Assembly (NCBI GenBank): GCA_050291935.1
Contig: JBNKKR010000015.1
Coordinates: 6,341-70,340 of the forward strand
DNA: 64,000 nucleotides
Direction: 5' to 3'
Source of the DNA: Desulfocapsa sp050291935
GTDB taxonomy: Bacteria > Desulfobacterota > Desulfobulbia > Desulfobulbales > Desulfocapsaceae
Shown here: piece by piece, positions 43,542 to 53,371 of the stretch
Numbering within the stretch: position 1 is the first letter of the stretch
Layout of the letters: every line of letters starts with the position of its first letter
Notes under the pieces: generated by a model
Told to the model about the DNA's origin: nothing
The model's input: only the letters and a program-made list of their open reading frames with translations
Databases searched by the model: none
Program-made: the position numbers and the translations under genes

Positions 43542-44306
43542 TTAATCAAGAGACAAAGAAATACCTTCCAAACCACTTGAGGATTGTGACTCTTTCTTTT
43601 GTGATTCTCCAGTATCAATATCACCAAGATCAAGGTCCATATTCAGGCCGTCAAGTTCACTGTCGCCAAATCCCTCATCCACAGAAATATCTATATCGTC
43701 AAGGGAAAGCGACAACTCACCTTCATCTTCGCCCGCATCTCCGCCAAGTCCAAGGTTCAGATCAAGTCCATCAAGATCAAAATCATCGTCCATGGAAGGC
43801 TCATCATCAAGGGACAAACTCATCTCATCCGTTGCGGGTGGGGCTAAATCGGAAATATCAGACAACTCATCGGGAACATTTAATTCGGCAATGGGAGCAC
43901 TCTCATCAGACGAAGCATCATCATCAAAATTAAAGTCGAGATCTTCGTCCATTTCGTCTGGATCCAGTTGGAAGTCCTCACTCTCACCTCCTCCTTCAAG
44001 ATCAGAATCATCAAAAGATATCGTCGCCCCCTCCTCATCATCAAAGTCAAAGCCCTGTTCTTCATCTGCTAAAACATCAAGATCCGGATCTGAGTATTCG
44101 TAATCATCGTTTTCAGCAAGCATGTCCTCGCGATCATTCTCATATACTTCTTCCTGTCTGGTTCTCCTGGGAATTTTCAAAAATGATGGTGAAGCCGCAT
44201 GATAGGTGGTACCTTCCACCTCTACTTTTCCTGAAATGTCCTTATTGCATTTCAGACAAGTTTCCACATGATCAAACGATATATAACCACATTTAGGACA
44301 ACGCAT
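43542..44306 (-). CDS. Zinc-ribbon protein with very acidic repetitive tail
   Basis: 254 residues. An N-terminal zinc ribbon (MRCPKCGYISFDHVETCLKC, two CxxC pairs) is followed by about 200 residues dominated by Asp, Glu, Ser and Leu with repeated SLSLDD/DLDL-type units (LSLSLDDIDIS, LNMDLDLGDID). The tail is probably disordered. Similar zinc-ribbon/acidic proteins occur in Desulfobacterota without known function. It ends in SLSLD. AAAGGTG precedes the start. Confidence 0.72.
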   Translation of the reverse strand: MRCPKCGYISFDHVETCLKCNKDISGKVEVEGTTYHAASPSFLKIPRRTRQEEVYENDREDMLAENDDYEYSDPDLDVLADEEQGFDFDDEEGATISFDDSDLEGGGESEDFQLDPDEMDEDLDFNFDDDASSDESAPIAELNVPDELSDISDLAPPATDEMSLSLDDEPSMDDDFDLDGLDLNLGLGGDAGEDEGELSLSLDDIDISVDEGFGDSELDGLNMDLDLGDIDTGESQKKESQSSSGLEGISLSLD

Positions 44307-44401
44307 ACAAACACCTTTATCAGAACCTTAAAAAAAACGCTTCAAACACACCTCACGGACTAGTATTGCACACACTTCATGAAAGAATCAAGTTATTTCC
44401 A

Positions 44402-45241
44402 TTATTTTTCATTCCAATCCATTCCAATATCACATGAAAATGCCGAATGGGTTAACGCTCCAATGGAAATAATATCAACGCCTGTTGCCGCAATTTCCGC
44501 AACAGTATCAAGGGTTACGCCACCCGAAGCCTCCACTAGCGCAGCTCCATTAATCAATTTCACAGCTTTTTTGAGTGTGGCAATATCCATATTATCAAGC
44601 AAAATAATATCAACGCCAACATCCAGACATTCCCGCACCTGATCCAGAGTATCCGTTTCAACCTCTATTTTAACCGTGTGCGGCACCCTTTCCCGGACAA
44701 TCTCAACGGCCCGCGTAAGTGAACCGCAGGCTGCAATATGATTATCTTTTATCAGCACCCCATCGTTGAGATTATAGCGATGGTTGTATCCTCCCCCCAC
44801 GCGCACCGCATATTTCTCAAGCATCCGTAGGCCTGGCGTTGTTTTTCTGGTATCAGTAATGCGGACGGGATACAGTTTTGTTTTTTCCACAAACTGTGTG
44901 GTAAAACTTGCAATCCCAGATAAACGCTGAAGAAGGTTCAGGGCAACTCGCTCTGCCTTGAGAAGATCAATAACCGGTCCCTGCACTCGTAATAAACATT
45001 CCCCGGGAACCACGCTTCTCCCATCACCCACCGCATCAGAACAATGAATGGCAGGATTTTGCAAAGTGAAAACCTCCGCAGCCACTTTCATCGTTCCCAC
45101 CGCCACCATAGCTTCCCTGGCAATCAATTTAGCCTGTCCAATAGCATCACCACTAAACAAGGCTTCAGAAGTCAGATCGCCATGACCAATATCCTCCTGC
45201 AAAAAAGAACGAAGCAGTTTATGTAAATTGTGTTTATCCAA
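44402..45241 (-). CDS. nadC: Nicotinate-nucleotide pyrophosphorylase (quinolinate phosphoribosyltransferase)
   Basis: About 279 residues. It converts quinolinate and PRPP to nicotinate mononucleotide, a step of de novo NAD synthesis. Motifs: EDIGHGDLTSEALF, NLLQRLSGIASFT, TRKTTPGLRMLEKYAVRVGG (substrate-binding Arg/Lys), IEVETDTLDQ, ILLDNMD and EASGGVTL. The longer frame into valS is an overlap shadow; I place the start at TTG 45241, which overlaps the last 8 bases of valS with GAGG about ten bases upstream, implying coupled translation. Confidence 0.93.
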   Translation of the reverse strand: MDKHNLHKLLRSFLQEDIGHGDLTSEALFSGDAIGQAKLIAREAMVAVGTMKVAAEVFTLQNPAIHCSDAVGDGRSVVPGECLLRVQGPVIDLLKAERVALNLLQRLSGIASFTTQFVEKTKLYPVRITDTRKTTPGLRMLEKYAVRVGGGYNHRYNLNDGVLIKDNHIAACGSLTRAVEIVRERVPHTVKIEVETDTLDQVRECLDVGVDIILLDNMDIATLKKAVKLINGAALVEASGGVTLDTVAEIAATGVDIISIGALTHSAFSCDIGMDWNEK

Positions 45242-47906
45242 TCTCAGCGAGCCTCTTCTTAGCCTCTTCAATTTTTGCCATTTTACCCTCAAGTTCTGCC
45301 TGTTTGTCTTTTTCTTTGGCAACTATTTCCGCTGGAGCATTGGCTAAAAATTTTGGATTCTGTAACTTCCCGTTTATCTGTTGCAAAGATTTTTCAATTT
45401 TCTTCTTTTCCCGTTCCAGTTTCTCCTGCTCTTTTGCCACATCAATAAGCCCTTTTAAGGGAACGTACATCTCGATATCTTGATAGATATAGGTGGCAGC
45501 ATCTTCCGGCTTATCATTTGTATCGGTAACGGTGAGAGATTCCAAGCGAGTCATATCTGAGATCGCGCCGGTAAACGACTCTATCAAATCAGCCTTTTTC
45601 TTCTCACCGCAGATGACAAAAGCGTCAAGCTTTGCAGAAGGGTGCACGTCGGCTTCCGAACGGATATTGCGAATACCGGTTATTACACCCATAAGCAGTT
45701 CAATCTCTTCTTCAACTTGGTCATTTTGCCACGGCCCTGCCACAGGGAAGGTATTGGTTACCAACATCTCACGTTTTCCAGGCAATACACTCCAAATTTC
45801 TTCGGTTACAAAGGGGGTAATGGGATGAATAAGTTTTAAAATGGTCTCCAGAACATAAAGAAGTACCCCCCTTGCCTGCTCCTGCAATAACGAATCTTTT
45901 GAGAAGAAATCCGGTTTAATCCACTCCAAATACCAATCACAAAACTCGTGCCAAACAAATTGATAGATAACGGAAGCCGCATCGTTAAAATGGTATTCAT
46001 CAAGGGCGCGACGTACGCCTTCTGTTGCTTTTGCTGTCCGACTAAGAATCCATTTATGGATAAGCGGTAACTCTTCTTGTTTATTTACAACAGCAGTAAT
46101 GGAACTATCACACCCATCCACATGCATCATGGCAAACCGGGCACCATTCCACAACTTATTAATAAAAAATCGATATCCTTCTATGCGATCTTCATCCAGC
46201 TTAATTTCACGCCCCTGGGCTGCAAAAGCGGTCAGGGTAAAACGCATGGCGTCGGTACCGTATTGTTCCATTACCACCAGCGGATCAAGCACATTTCCGG
46301 TGGATTTTGACATTTTTTTCCCGTGCTTATCCCGGACCAGGGCATGTAAATAAACATCTTTAAACGGTACCTCACCTTCCATAAAATAGAGACCAAACAT
46401 CATCATCCTGGCCACCCAGAAAAAGAGGATATCAAAGGAGGTGATCAAGACGGAAGTGGGGTAAAAGGTTGCAAGCTCTTTGGTCTGCTCGGGCCAGCCC
46501 ATGGTGGAAAATGGCCAAAGAGCCGAGGAAAACCAAGTGTCCAGCACGTCAGTTTCCTGTTCAATATCTGCACTCTGGCAATTACTGCACTCAGTCGGAT
46601 CCGTGGTTTCCACCATCAGATGGCCACATGCCTTACAACTCCAGGCAGGGATTCGATGTCCCCACCAGATCTGACGGGAAATGCACCAGTCACGGATATT
46701 GTCCATCCAGGAATAGAAGGTATTATACCAGGTTTTCGGATAAATCTTTATTCGCTCATCCTGTACCGCTTGTACCGCCTCCTTGGCAAGGGGTTTTACC
46801 GAGACAAACCACTGCAGTGATGTGGTGGGCTCAACAACGGTTTTGCAGCGATAGCAGTGCCCCACCGCATGGTCATATTCTTCTATCTCTTCTAAAAAAC
46901 CTTGTTCTTTAAGATCAGCAACGATCTTTTTTCGGCAGGCAAAACGATCAAGCCCCTTATACTCACCGGCTTTGTCATTCATCACCCCGTGCTCATCCAT
47001 CACCTTGACAATTTCAAGATCGTGACGTTTGCCAATCTCATAATCATCACGGTCATGGGCAGGGGTTACTTTTAGGGCACCAGTTCCAAAATCCTTTTCC
47101 ACATGATGATCAAAAACCACAGGAATAATACGATCCGTCAGAGGAAGTTTAATGCCGACATCAGCTAAATGTGCGTAACGCGTATCATCTGGATGTACCG
47201 CAACCCCCGTATCGCCAAGCATCGTTTCCGGACGGGTGGTGGCAACCACAACATGTCCTGATCCATCGGCAAAGGGATAGCGAATATGGTACAGTTTCCC
47301 ATGTTTATCTTCATGATCCACTTCATCATCAGCAAGTGCGGTCAGGCAGCGGGGGCACCAGTTGACAATATAATCACCCTTATAAATCAATCCCTCTTTG
47401 TACAAGCGGACAAAGGACTCGCGTACAGCAGTGGAAAGCCCTTCATCCATGGTAAAACGCTCACGCTCCCAATCGCAGGAGGCGCCCAGACGTTTGAGCT
47501 GGTTGATAATGGTACCACCCTTTTCTTTTCGCCACTCCCACACCCTGTCGATAAAGGCTTCACGCCCAAGATCATGTCGTCCCTTTCCTTCCGTTGCAAG
47601 CTGTCTCTCCACAACGTTCTGGGTAGCGATTCCCGCATGGTCCGTACCAGGCACCCATAGGGTGTTATCTCCACACATCCGGTGATAACGCACCAATACA
47701 TCCTGCATGGTATTGTTCAGAGCATGCCCAACATGTAAAACGCCGGTAACATTTGGTGGTGGGATAACAACGGAAAAGGAAGGCTTTCCCTCTTCCATTT
47801 TTGCGGCAAAAGATCCGGCTTCACCCCAACGGGCAAGCCATTTCTCTTCCACATTTTCAAACTGATAACTCTTGGCAAGACTCTTTTTTTCTTCGCTATT
47901 TTCCAT
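45234..47906 (-). CDS. valS: Valyl-tRNA synthetase
   Basis: 890 residues, class I synthetase. HIGH motif region PPPNVTGVLHVGHALN, editing domain (ATTRPETMLGDTGVAVHPDD), zinc-type Cys sets (CKACGHLMVE, CSNCQS), KMSKS motif GKKMSKSTGNVLDP, anticodon domain, and the C-terminal coiled coil (EKLEREKKKIEKSLQQINGK) that contacts tRNA. Length is normal. nadC overlaps its 3' end and is likely cotranscribed. Confidence 0.97.
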   Translation of the reverse strand: MENSEEKKSLAKSYQFENVEEKWLARWGEAGSFAAKMEEGKPSFSVVIPPPNVTGVLHVGHALNNTMQDVLVRYHRMCGDNTLWVPGTDHAGIATQNVVERQLATEGKGRHDLGREAFIDRVWEWRKEKGGTIINQLKRLGASCDWERERFTMDEGLSTAVRESFVRLYKEGLIYKGDYIVNWCPRCLTALADDEVDHEDKHGKLYHIRYPFADGSGHVVVATTRPETMLGDTGVAVHPDDTRYAHLADVGIKLPLTDRIIPVVFDHHVEKDFGTGALKVTPAHDRDDYEIGKRHDLEIVKVMDEHGVMNDKAGEYKGLDRFACRKKIVADLKEQGFLEEIEEYDHAVGHCYRCKTVVEPTTSLQWFVSVKPLAKEAVQAVQDERIKIYPKTWYNTFYSWMDNIRDWCISRQIWWGHRIPAWSCKACGHLMVETTDPTECSNCQSADIEQETDVLDTWFSSALWPFSTMGWPEQTKELATFYPTSVLITSFDILFFWVARMMMFGLYFMEGEVPFKDVYLHALVRDKHGKKMSKSTGNVLDPLVVMEQYGTDAMRFTLTAFAAQGREIKLDEDRIEGYRFFINKLWNGARFAMMHVDGCDSSITAVVNKQEELPLIHKWILSRTAKATEGVRRALDEYHFNDAASVIYQFVWHEFCDWYLEWIKPDFFSKDSLLQEQARGVLLYVLETILKLIHPITPFVTEEIWSVLPGKREMLVTNTFPVAGPWQNDQVEEEIELLMGVITGIRNIRSEADVHPSAKLDAFVICGEKKKADLIESFTGAISDMTRLESLTVTDTNDKPEDAATYIYQDIEMYVPLKGLIDVAKEQEKLEREKKKIEKSLQQINGKLQNPKFLANAPAEIVAKEKDKQAELEGKMAKIEEAKKRLAEIG

Positions 47907-47994
47907 TACACTTTGTTGTAAACAATATTAATTAATAAGATACCTGGTACTCTTTGGCAAAAAATCTCCTTACAGAGGATCTCTTGCCAACATA

Positions 47995-49092
47995 CTAATA
48001 ACTAGTGGCATTCCACGGTTTTGGCAAAAAGATATGTTCGTAAATCCGCATCGCATATCTATCCGTCATCCCAGCAATAAAATCACACACCTGACGACGG
48101 GCCTGTTTTTCATTCTCCCAATTTTTCGTCCCCATGGGCTCCCATTCATTCCCATTGAACCGACCAATTCCATACTCGAGAAAATAGGCATAGAGGTCTC
48201 TGATTATTCGTTGTGCCTTTTCAAAATCATTGTGTACCCGGTAATAGCGATACACATTTTCATAGAGAAACATGCGCAGATCGGAGATGGCCTTCAACAT
48301 TTTTTTACTCACGTGCAATCTTCCGTCCCGGGCGGCCAAACTTTCGACGATAATATCACGAACCATGGCACCCGTACGCTTTGAATGTCTCTCCCCGACC
48401 ACACTTCTGATATCGGCGGGCAAATCATTTTCACTCAAAATGCCAGCACGCAAGGCATCATCCATATCATGATTCACGTAAGCAACGATATCAGCAACCC
48501 GTACCACCTGCCCTTCCAACGTTTCCGGCAACTCCGACTGGTTTGCCGGGAAAATATCATTTCTTCCTTTGGAATGCTTTACAATTCCGTTTCGCACTTC
48601 AAAGGTCAGATTTAGTCCCTTGCCACGATTCTCTAAAAAATCAACCACCCGCAGGCTATGTACGTAATGACGAAAGCCGCCCGGCTGCAGCTCATTGAGG
48701 GTCGCTTCTCCGGCATGGCCAAAGGGCGTATGGCCAAGGTCATGCCCCAGGGCAATGGCCTCTGTAAGGGGACCATTGAGACAGAGGGCTGAAGCAATCG
48801 TCCTCGCTATCTGCGAAACCTCAAGGACGTGGGTCAACCTGGTTCGGTAATGATCCCCTGCCGGTGCCAGAAACACCTGGGTTTTGTGCTTTAGCCTGCG
48901 AAAGGTTTTTGAATGGGTGATACGGTCCCGATCCCGCTCAAAAGGCATGCGAATATCACATTCATCATCCTCTTCATCAAGTCTACGCCCTGCGGAATTT
49001 TTATTCAATGTGGCAAAGGGAGAAAGAATCTCTTCCTCCCTCTGTTCAAGTTGTCTCCTAATAGATGTACCAACAACCGGTGTATATGCCAT
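47995..49092 (-). CDS. dgt: Deoxyguanosinetriphosphate triphosphohydrolase-like protein (HD domain)
   Basis: About 365 residues. HD phosphohydrolase: RLTHVLEVSQIARTIASAL and ALGHDLGHTPFGHAGE give the H..HD..D metal site. DRDRITHSKTFRRLKHKTQV is typical of dGTPase-like proteins. I start at ATG 49092 (MAYTPVVGTSIRRQLE) behind AGGGG, because the extension upstream is unlike the family. Function: cleaves dNTPs to nucleosides and triphosphate; substrate range of this subtype varies. Confidence 0.9.
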   Translation of the reverse strand: MAYTPVVGTSIRRQLEQREEEILSPFATLNKNSAGRRLDEEDDECDIRMPFERDRDRITHSKTFRRLKHKTQVFLAPAGDHYRTRLTHVLEVSQIARTIASALCLNGPLTEAIALGHDLGHTPFGHAGEATLNELQPGGFRHYVHSLRVVDFLENRGKGLNLTFEVRNGIVKHSKGRNDIFPANQSELPETLEGQVVRVADIVAYVNHDMDDALRAGILSENDLPADIRSVVGERHSKRTGAMVRDIIVESLAARDGRLHVSKKMLKAISDLRMFLYENVYRYYRVHNDFEKAQRIIRDLYAYFLEYGIGRFNGNEWEPMGTKNWENEKQARRQVCDFIAGMTDRYAMRIYEHIFLPKPWNATSY

Positions 49093-49302
49093 AGCCCCTG
49101 TGAACTCTTCTGTTTTTGTAGCCCATAGAAAGATACCGCTGGTATCAGACACCCCAGCAAAATATTTTCTTTGCAAATACAAGAAAATATTCCGCATGGA
49201 GCTAAAGTATAAAGTTTGTGAAGTTTGTAAAGCTGAAAGTGCATAAGCACCCAACTTTCAATCAATAATCACCATTATTCCTCTTATCGCAGAACACAAA
49301 AC

Positions 49303-49806
49303 TCAAAGCTGATCTCTTATAAATTCTCTCTCACAAGGCGATCTTGGCATAAATTCAAAGGGATAAATCGTAACCACGGTGGAAGACAAGAGCTCTATTC
49401 TTGTTCTATTTCTTTTGGAAAACCAAACACCTATCCTCTTTCCATCAGCACTAACCAGATAACCACCGTCGGTTATGCAAAATCCTCTTTCGCTATCCTG
49501 CATCCAGAAAACAGCCGATGATAACTCTTTTTCGCTCCACTCCACCTTCTTCCATAATTTGGATTGCAATCTAAAAGCGTTATCCACAGCAATAATAGTC
49601 TCCGGTTCAACCTCTGCTCCCTGAATATAATACGTATGGTCCGGCAATGGGGCTCCGGAAGCAAATTGTTCTTTCACAGCCAGATCAGATGATAACTTTC
49701 CAGAGGGTGTTCCGCCAGAAAAGACACAACTACACAAAAATAAAGAGAAAAAAACTAAAACAAAGCGCACGCTCCATTGCAAAACACTCATTTTTTTATT
49801 CTTCAT
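49303..49806 (-). CDS. Putative lipoprotein of unknown function
   Basis: About 167 residues. The hydrophobic start WSVRFVLVFFSLFLCSC ends in a lipobox-like LFLC/LCSC, so it is probably lipid-anchored. The remainder (GAPLPDHTYYIQGAEVEP, SSAVFWMQDSERGFCITDGG) matches no family I know. Start ATG 49806 with AGGGGAA upstream; the longer frame lacks support. It is divergent from the next gene. Confidence 0.65.
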   Translation of the reverse strand: MKNKKMSVLQWSVRFVLVFFSLFLCSCVFSGGTPSGKLSSDLAVKEQFASGAPLPDHTYYIQGAEVEPETIIAVDNAFRLQSKLWKKVEWSEKELSSAVFWMQDSERGFCITDGGYLVSADGKRIGVWFSKRNRTRIELLSSTVVTIYPFEFMPRSPCEREFIRDQL

Positions 49807-49950
49807 ATTGCTATTCCCCTGATATTTTGATAGTTTTCGCGGGCGATTGTCCGCATGGACATAAGGATGCCTTGAATAGAGCGACAAAGGAATTGGCTTC
49901 AATTGCTACCGTTCCAGGTAGTCATAACTTTACACCAATGGAGTACTACA

Positions 49951-50916
49951 ATGCTACGAAAACGAATCTTTTTCTGTTTCGCCATACTGCTAACATGTTG
50001 CACCACCCAGGCGATGGCAGGGGGAGGCCAAAGCTACCCAAATGGCGCAGAAGCCTTTATGGCAGGGGCCGTTCCTCCTCCTGGCAGCTACTTTCTTGAC
50101 TATGCGTATTACTATAGTGCGGACACCATGAATGATGATAATGGTGATGCAATTGGCGCCTTTGATGACATCTCCGTTATGGCCAATGTGTTTCGTTTTC
50201 TGTGGGTAAGCGATAAACAAATCCTCGGCGGCAGCTACGCCATGCATGCCTTTCTTCCGGTCCTTGATGTCGATCTCAACTTTTCGGTTCCAGTGGGACC
50301 TGGAGCAAAAAGTAATTACAGCGACACCAGTGTTCCCTATGTGATAGTAAACCCTTTTATCCTCGCCTGGCATCTACAGGAAGGCAAATTACATATCGTG
50401 GCTACCCCTGCCGATATTTATGTCCCCACCGGTCAAGACGATGGTAATTTGGCAACTGTAGGGCATAATTTCTGGACCATTGAACCAGTAATAGGTATCA
50501 CCTATTTGGCTGGTGGCTGGGAATTCTCAGGAAAATTTATGTACGCCTTTAACACCGGCCAAGACGACTACGCAACCGTGTATGGTATTTCGGTGGACCG
50601 AGATCCCGGTCAGGAATTCCATGTCGACTACTCTGCCTCCTACGCCATCAACCCCAATCTGCGTATTGGGGTAAATGGCTACCTGTACACCCAGGTAACC
50701 GACGACGAATACACATTAAACGATTTAATACCGGCTGCGGTACAAAGCCTGCTGCGTGAAGATGAGGGAAAGCATAGTCAAGTCTTCGCCATGGGTCCAG
50801 GGATCTGGTATAATAACAAAAATATGTTTTTCTCCCTTAGAAACCAATGGGAAATGGCAGCAAAGAACAAAACAGAAGGATATAATATTTGGGCCAAATT
50901 TACTTATGCCTTTTGA
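49951..50916 (+). CDS. Outer-membrane channel of the phenol MetA-degradation/SphA-like family
   Basis: About 321 residues. Signal peptide 1-23 (cut after AMA). The mature protein starts GGGQSYPNGAEAFMAGAVPP and continues as a beta barrel (ANVFRFLWVSDKQILGGSYA, WTIEPVIGITYLAGGWEFSG, NPNLRIGVNGYLYTQV) ending WAKFTYAF with the C-terminal Phe. This matches the Phenol_MetA_deg family of channels for small hydrophobic compounds. GGAG lies seven bases before ATG 49951. A terminator follows. Confidence 0.78.
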   Translation: MLRKRIFFCFAILLTCCTTQAMAGGGQSYPNGAEAFMAGAVPPPGSYFLDYAYYYSADTMNDDNGDAIGAFDDISVMANVFRFLWVSDKQILGGSYAMHAFLPVLDVDLNFSVPVGPGAKSNYSDTSVPYVIVNPFILAWHLQEGKLHIVATPADIYVPTGQDDGNLATVGHNFWTIEPVIGITYLAGGWEFSGKFMYAFNTGQDDYATVYGISVDRDPGQEFHVDYSASYAINPNLRIGVNGYLYTQVTDDEYTLNDLIPAAVQSLLREDEGKHSQVFAMGPGIWYNNKNMFFSLRNQWEMAAKNKTEGYNIWAKFTYAF

Positions 50917-50938
50917 GACAATGGGTAAATAATCAACG

Positions 50939-50976
50939 GTAAGGGGCGGTGGTGTTTTCACTCGCCCCTTACTTTC
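50939..50976 (+). terminator. Terminator overlapping the end of the convergent Fe-S gene
   Basis: GTAAGGGGCG (50939-50948) pairs with CGCCCCTTAC (50963-50972), then TTTC. It lies after the outer-membrane gene and covers the stop codon of the minus-strand Fe-S gene. Confidence 0.7.
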
Positions 50977-52166
50977 AGCAAAAGCTGCGCCAGAGGAAAC
51001 ACTGGCACCTCACTTCCTGCCACCGCCAGTCCCTGTTTCCATTGCAGAAGACAGCCGGAACAACTGGTGGTAATCACGTCTGGTTCAAGGGCTAACACGT
51101 CTGTTACCAACTGATCACGAATCCTGGCAGAAAGTTCAGGCTGAGCTATATGAAACAGCCCTCCTTGACCACAACAGCGTGGACCATCTGGCAATTCCAC
51201 CATCTCCACCTGCCCGCTCTCTTGTAACAGCGTTCGTGAATAATCGTTTATTTCCTTGTCATTACGCATATGACAGGGATCGTGATAAAAAACCTTGAGT
51301 TGCTTTTTCTCAGCTGTACAAACAGCATGGACAGACTTTTTTGTGTGTAAAAAATCACCAAAATCAACCAGGCGCTCAGCAAACCGTGCAGCCCGTTGTT
51401 GCCACTCCCTCTCATCTGCAAAAAGATCCGGATATCGCTTAAGCTGCACCAAACAGGATGCACAGTTGACAAGCACCGGGCCGCTCTTTTTCTCAAAAAG
51501 CGCAATATTGTGCTTGCCTTTCTTTTGCGCCGTTGCAAGGTCTCCTGCAGCCCAGTCGGCCAGTCCGCAACAGCAGGAATTTTTATCATACCCAAGCGGT
51601 AGCCCCCTTTGCCTTGCCAACAAACGGTGCGCATCCAAGGATTTGGGATATAGATAGCGGGCGACACAGCCTGGAAACCAATTGTTTTCATGACCTTCAT
51701 CCCCCAGTATCTCTTCTTCTCTACCCTCCTCCAAAGGCGTTACAGGTTCGTTTGCAAATATTGTAAGACGCACCCTTAGCCCCGAACTTTTCGGTAAAGA
51801 GCCTGCCAAAAGCGTATCACCCGCATTTCCTAAAAGACGTAAACCCGTCAAACTTTTAGGGACATTCAACACTTTGCGAGCCAGGTATTTTTTATACCCG
51901 TGGGGGCCGGCAAAGGAAGAAAAATGCTTCCTTGCATCCACAAACGCAGTTACCGTATCAATGGAACGGCAACAGATGTTGAGGCAGGCACCACACAACA
52001 GACAGGCCGAAAAGATATCGACAAACTCTCTACTTGCCTCCTCTTTCCCCAGCACATCCAAAAGATGTAACTTTCCCCTTGCGGTATGTGATTCCCTTCC
52101 ACTGTTACGAAAGACAGGACATACCACGGAGCAAGCACCACACTTTGCGCAATTAACAGACGTCAC
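50958..52166 (-). CDS. (Fe-S)-binding oxidoreductase subunit, GlcF/LutA-like with two CCG domains
   Basis: 402 residues. The N-terminus has two [4Fe-4S] sets (CAKCGACSVVCPVF at residues 5-18 and CLLCGACLNICC near 55-66). Two Cys-rich CCG domains follow (NWFPGCVARY ... SCCCGLADWA; VFYHDPCHMRN ... RCCGQGGLF), and TSCSGCLLQWKQG near the end. This is the electron-transfer subunit type of glycolate and lactate oxidases (GlcF). No FAD-linked partner is adjacent, so the partner is unknown. It is downstream of prfB in the same direction. Confidence 0.88.
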   Translation of the reverse strand: MTSVNCAKCGACSVVCPVFRNSGRESHTARGKLHLLDVLGKEEASREFVDIFSACLLCGACLNICCRSIDTVTAFVDARKHFSSFAGPHGYKKYLARKVLNVPKSLTGLRLLGNAGDTLLAGSLPKSSGLRVRLTIFANEPVTPLEEGREEEILGDEGHENNWFPGCVARYLYPKSLDAHRLLARQRGLPLGYDKNSCCCGLADWAAGDLATAQKKGKHNIALFEKKSGPVLVNCASCLVQLKRYPDLFADEREWQQRAARFAERLVDFGDFLHTKKSVHAVCTAEKKQLKVFYHDPCHMRNDKEINDYSRTLLQESGQVEMVELPDGPRCCGQGGLFHIAQPELSARIRDQLVTDVLALEPDVITTSCSGCLLQWKQGLAVAGSEVPVFPLAQLLLKVRGE

Positions 52167-52243
52167 AAAGGTACAAAATCTCCTCTACCGTTTACAGGCA
52201 AGATAGTGTTATGGAGAAACAAGGGTACATCCCGGCAAAAGAG

Positions 52244-53354
52244 CTACCTGGCCCAAAGGAGATACGCCTTAATAAAGGGATCAAGCCCACCATCAAGGAC
52301 GGCATCCACATTGCCCTTTTCAACCTCAGTGCGATGATCTTTGATCATCCGGTACGGCTGCAGAACATAGGAACGAATCTGGCTCCCCCAGGAAATTTCC
52401 TTTTTATCTCCCGAAAGCCCTTCTGTCTCCGCTGCTTGCCGCTCCTTTTCTTTTTCATAGAGCTGGGCAACCAGCATCTTCATGGCTATTTCTTTGTTTC
52501 TATGTTGGGAACGTTCATTCTGGCATTGTACCACAATTCCTGTGGGCAAATGGGTGATCCGGATGGCCGAATCCGTTTTATTGACATGCTGCCCTCCTGC
52601 GCCACTGGCCCGGTACGTATCAATACGCAGATCCTTTTCTTCAATATCCACATTGATATCATCATCAAGTTCCGGCATGACCATAACGGAGGCAAAGGAG
52701 GTATGACGCCTCCCACTTGCATCAAAGGGCGAAATACGAACCAACCGGTGAATACCCAGTTCAGAACGCATGTAGCCATAAGCATAGCGTCCTTTAATCA
52801 TAATGGTAACACTTTTGGTACCCGCCTCATCTCCAGCGAGAATATCTAGGATATCGGCTTTAAATCCTTTGCTTTCAGCCCAGCGAAGATACATGCGCAA
52901 TAAAATCCCGACCCAATCCTGCGCTTCTGTGCCTCCAGCCCCGGCATGGATGGAAATAATCACATTATTCTCATCGTGCTCACCGGAAAACATACACTCA
53001 AGCTCAGCCAAAGCAAGACGCTCTTCCATGGCTGGCAAATTAGCGGCTATTTCACTTTCCGTCTCGGCATCCCCTTCTTCCGTTGCCATTTCAAGCAGCA
53101 ACATATTCTCTTCAATACTACCCCAGGCATCTTCCCAATCATTAATGGTATCCTGCAGAAGGCCCAGTTGCTTCTGTACTTTTTTCGCCTGTTCCTGGTT
53201 ATCCCAGAACCCCGGCATCAACGTTTGCTGCTCTAACTTTTCCAGATCATCCTTTTTATGATCGAGGTCAAAGATGCTCCTTCAAGGCCAACATTCGGCC
53301 TTGCAGATCCTGCAATTTCTGCTTGGAAACTGCGGCTCCTGTTTCAGTTGACAT
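52244..53354 (-). CDS. prfB: Peptide chain release factor 2 (RF2) with programmed +1 frameshift
   Basis: About 369 residues after frameshifting. A short frame from ATG 53354 reads MSTETGAAVSKQKLQDLQGR then MLALKEHL and hits TGA at 53268-53270. The site is CTTTGAC preceded by AAGGAG, the classic RF2 autoregulatory shift: low RF2 lets ribosomes slip forward at TGA. The +1 frame then reads DLDHKKDDLEKLEQQT and continues to 52244. Domain motifs: SPFDASGRRHTSFASV (SPF stop-codon recognition) and GAGGQHVNKT (GGQ, peptidyl-tRNA hydrolysis). Lies 17 bases after lnt. Confidence 0.95.
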
Positions 53355-53371
53355 GATTTATACTCCTTATA

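Noticed and set aside
43326..43580. 84-codon plus-strand frame between two minus-strand genes
   Set aside because: Composition not coding-like, no ribosome site, runs into the end of the zinc-ribbon gene.
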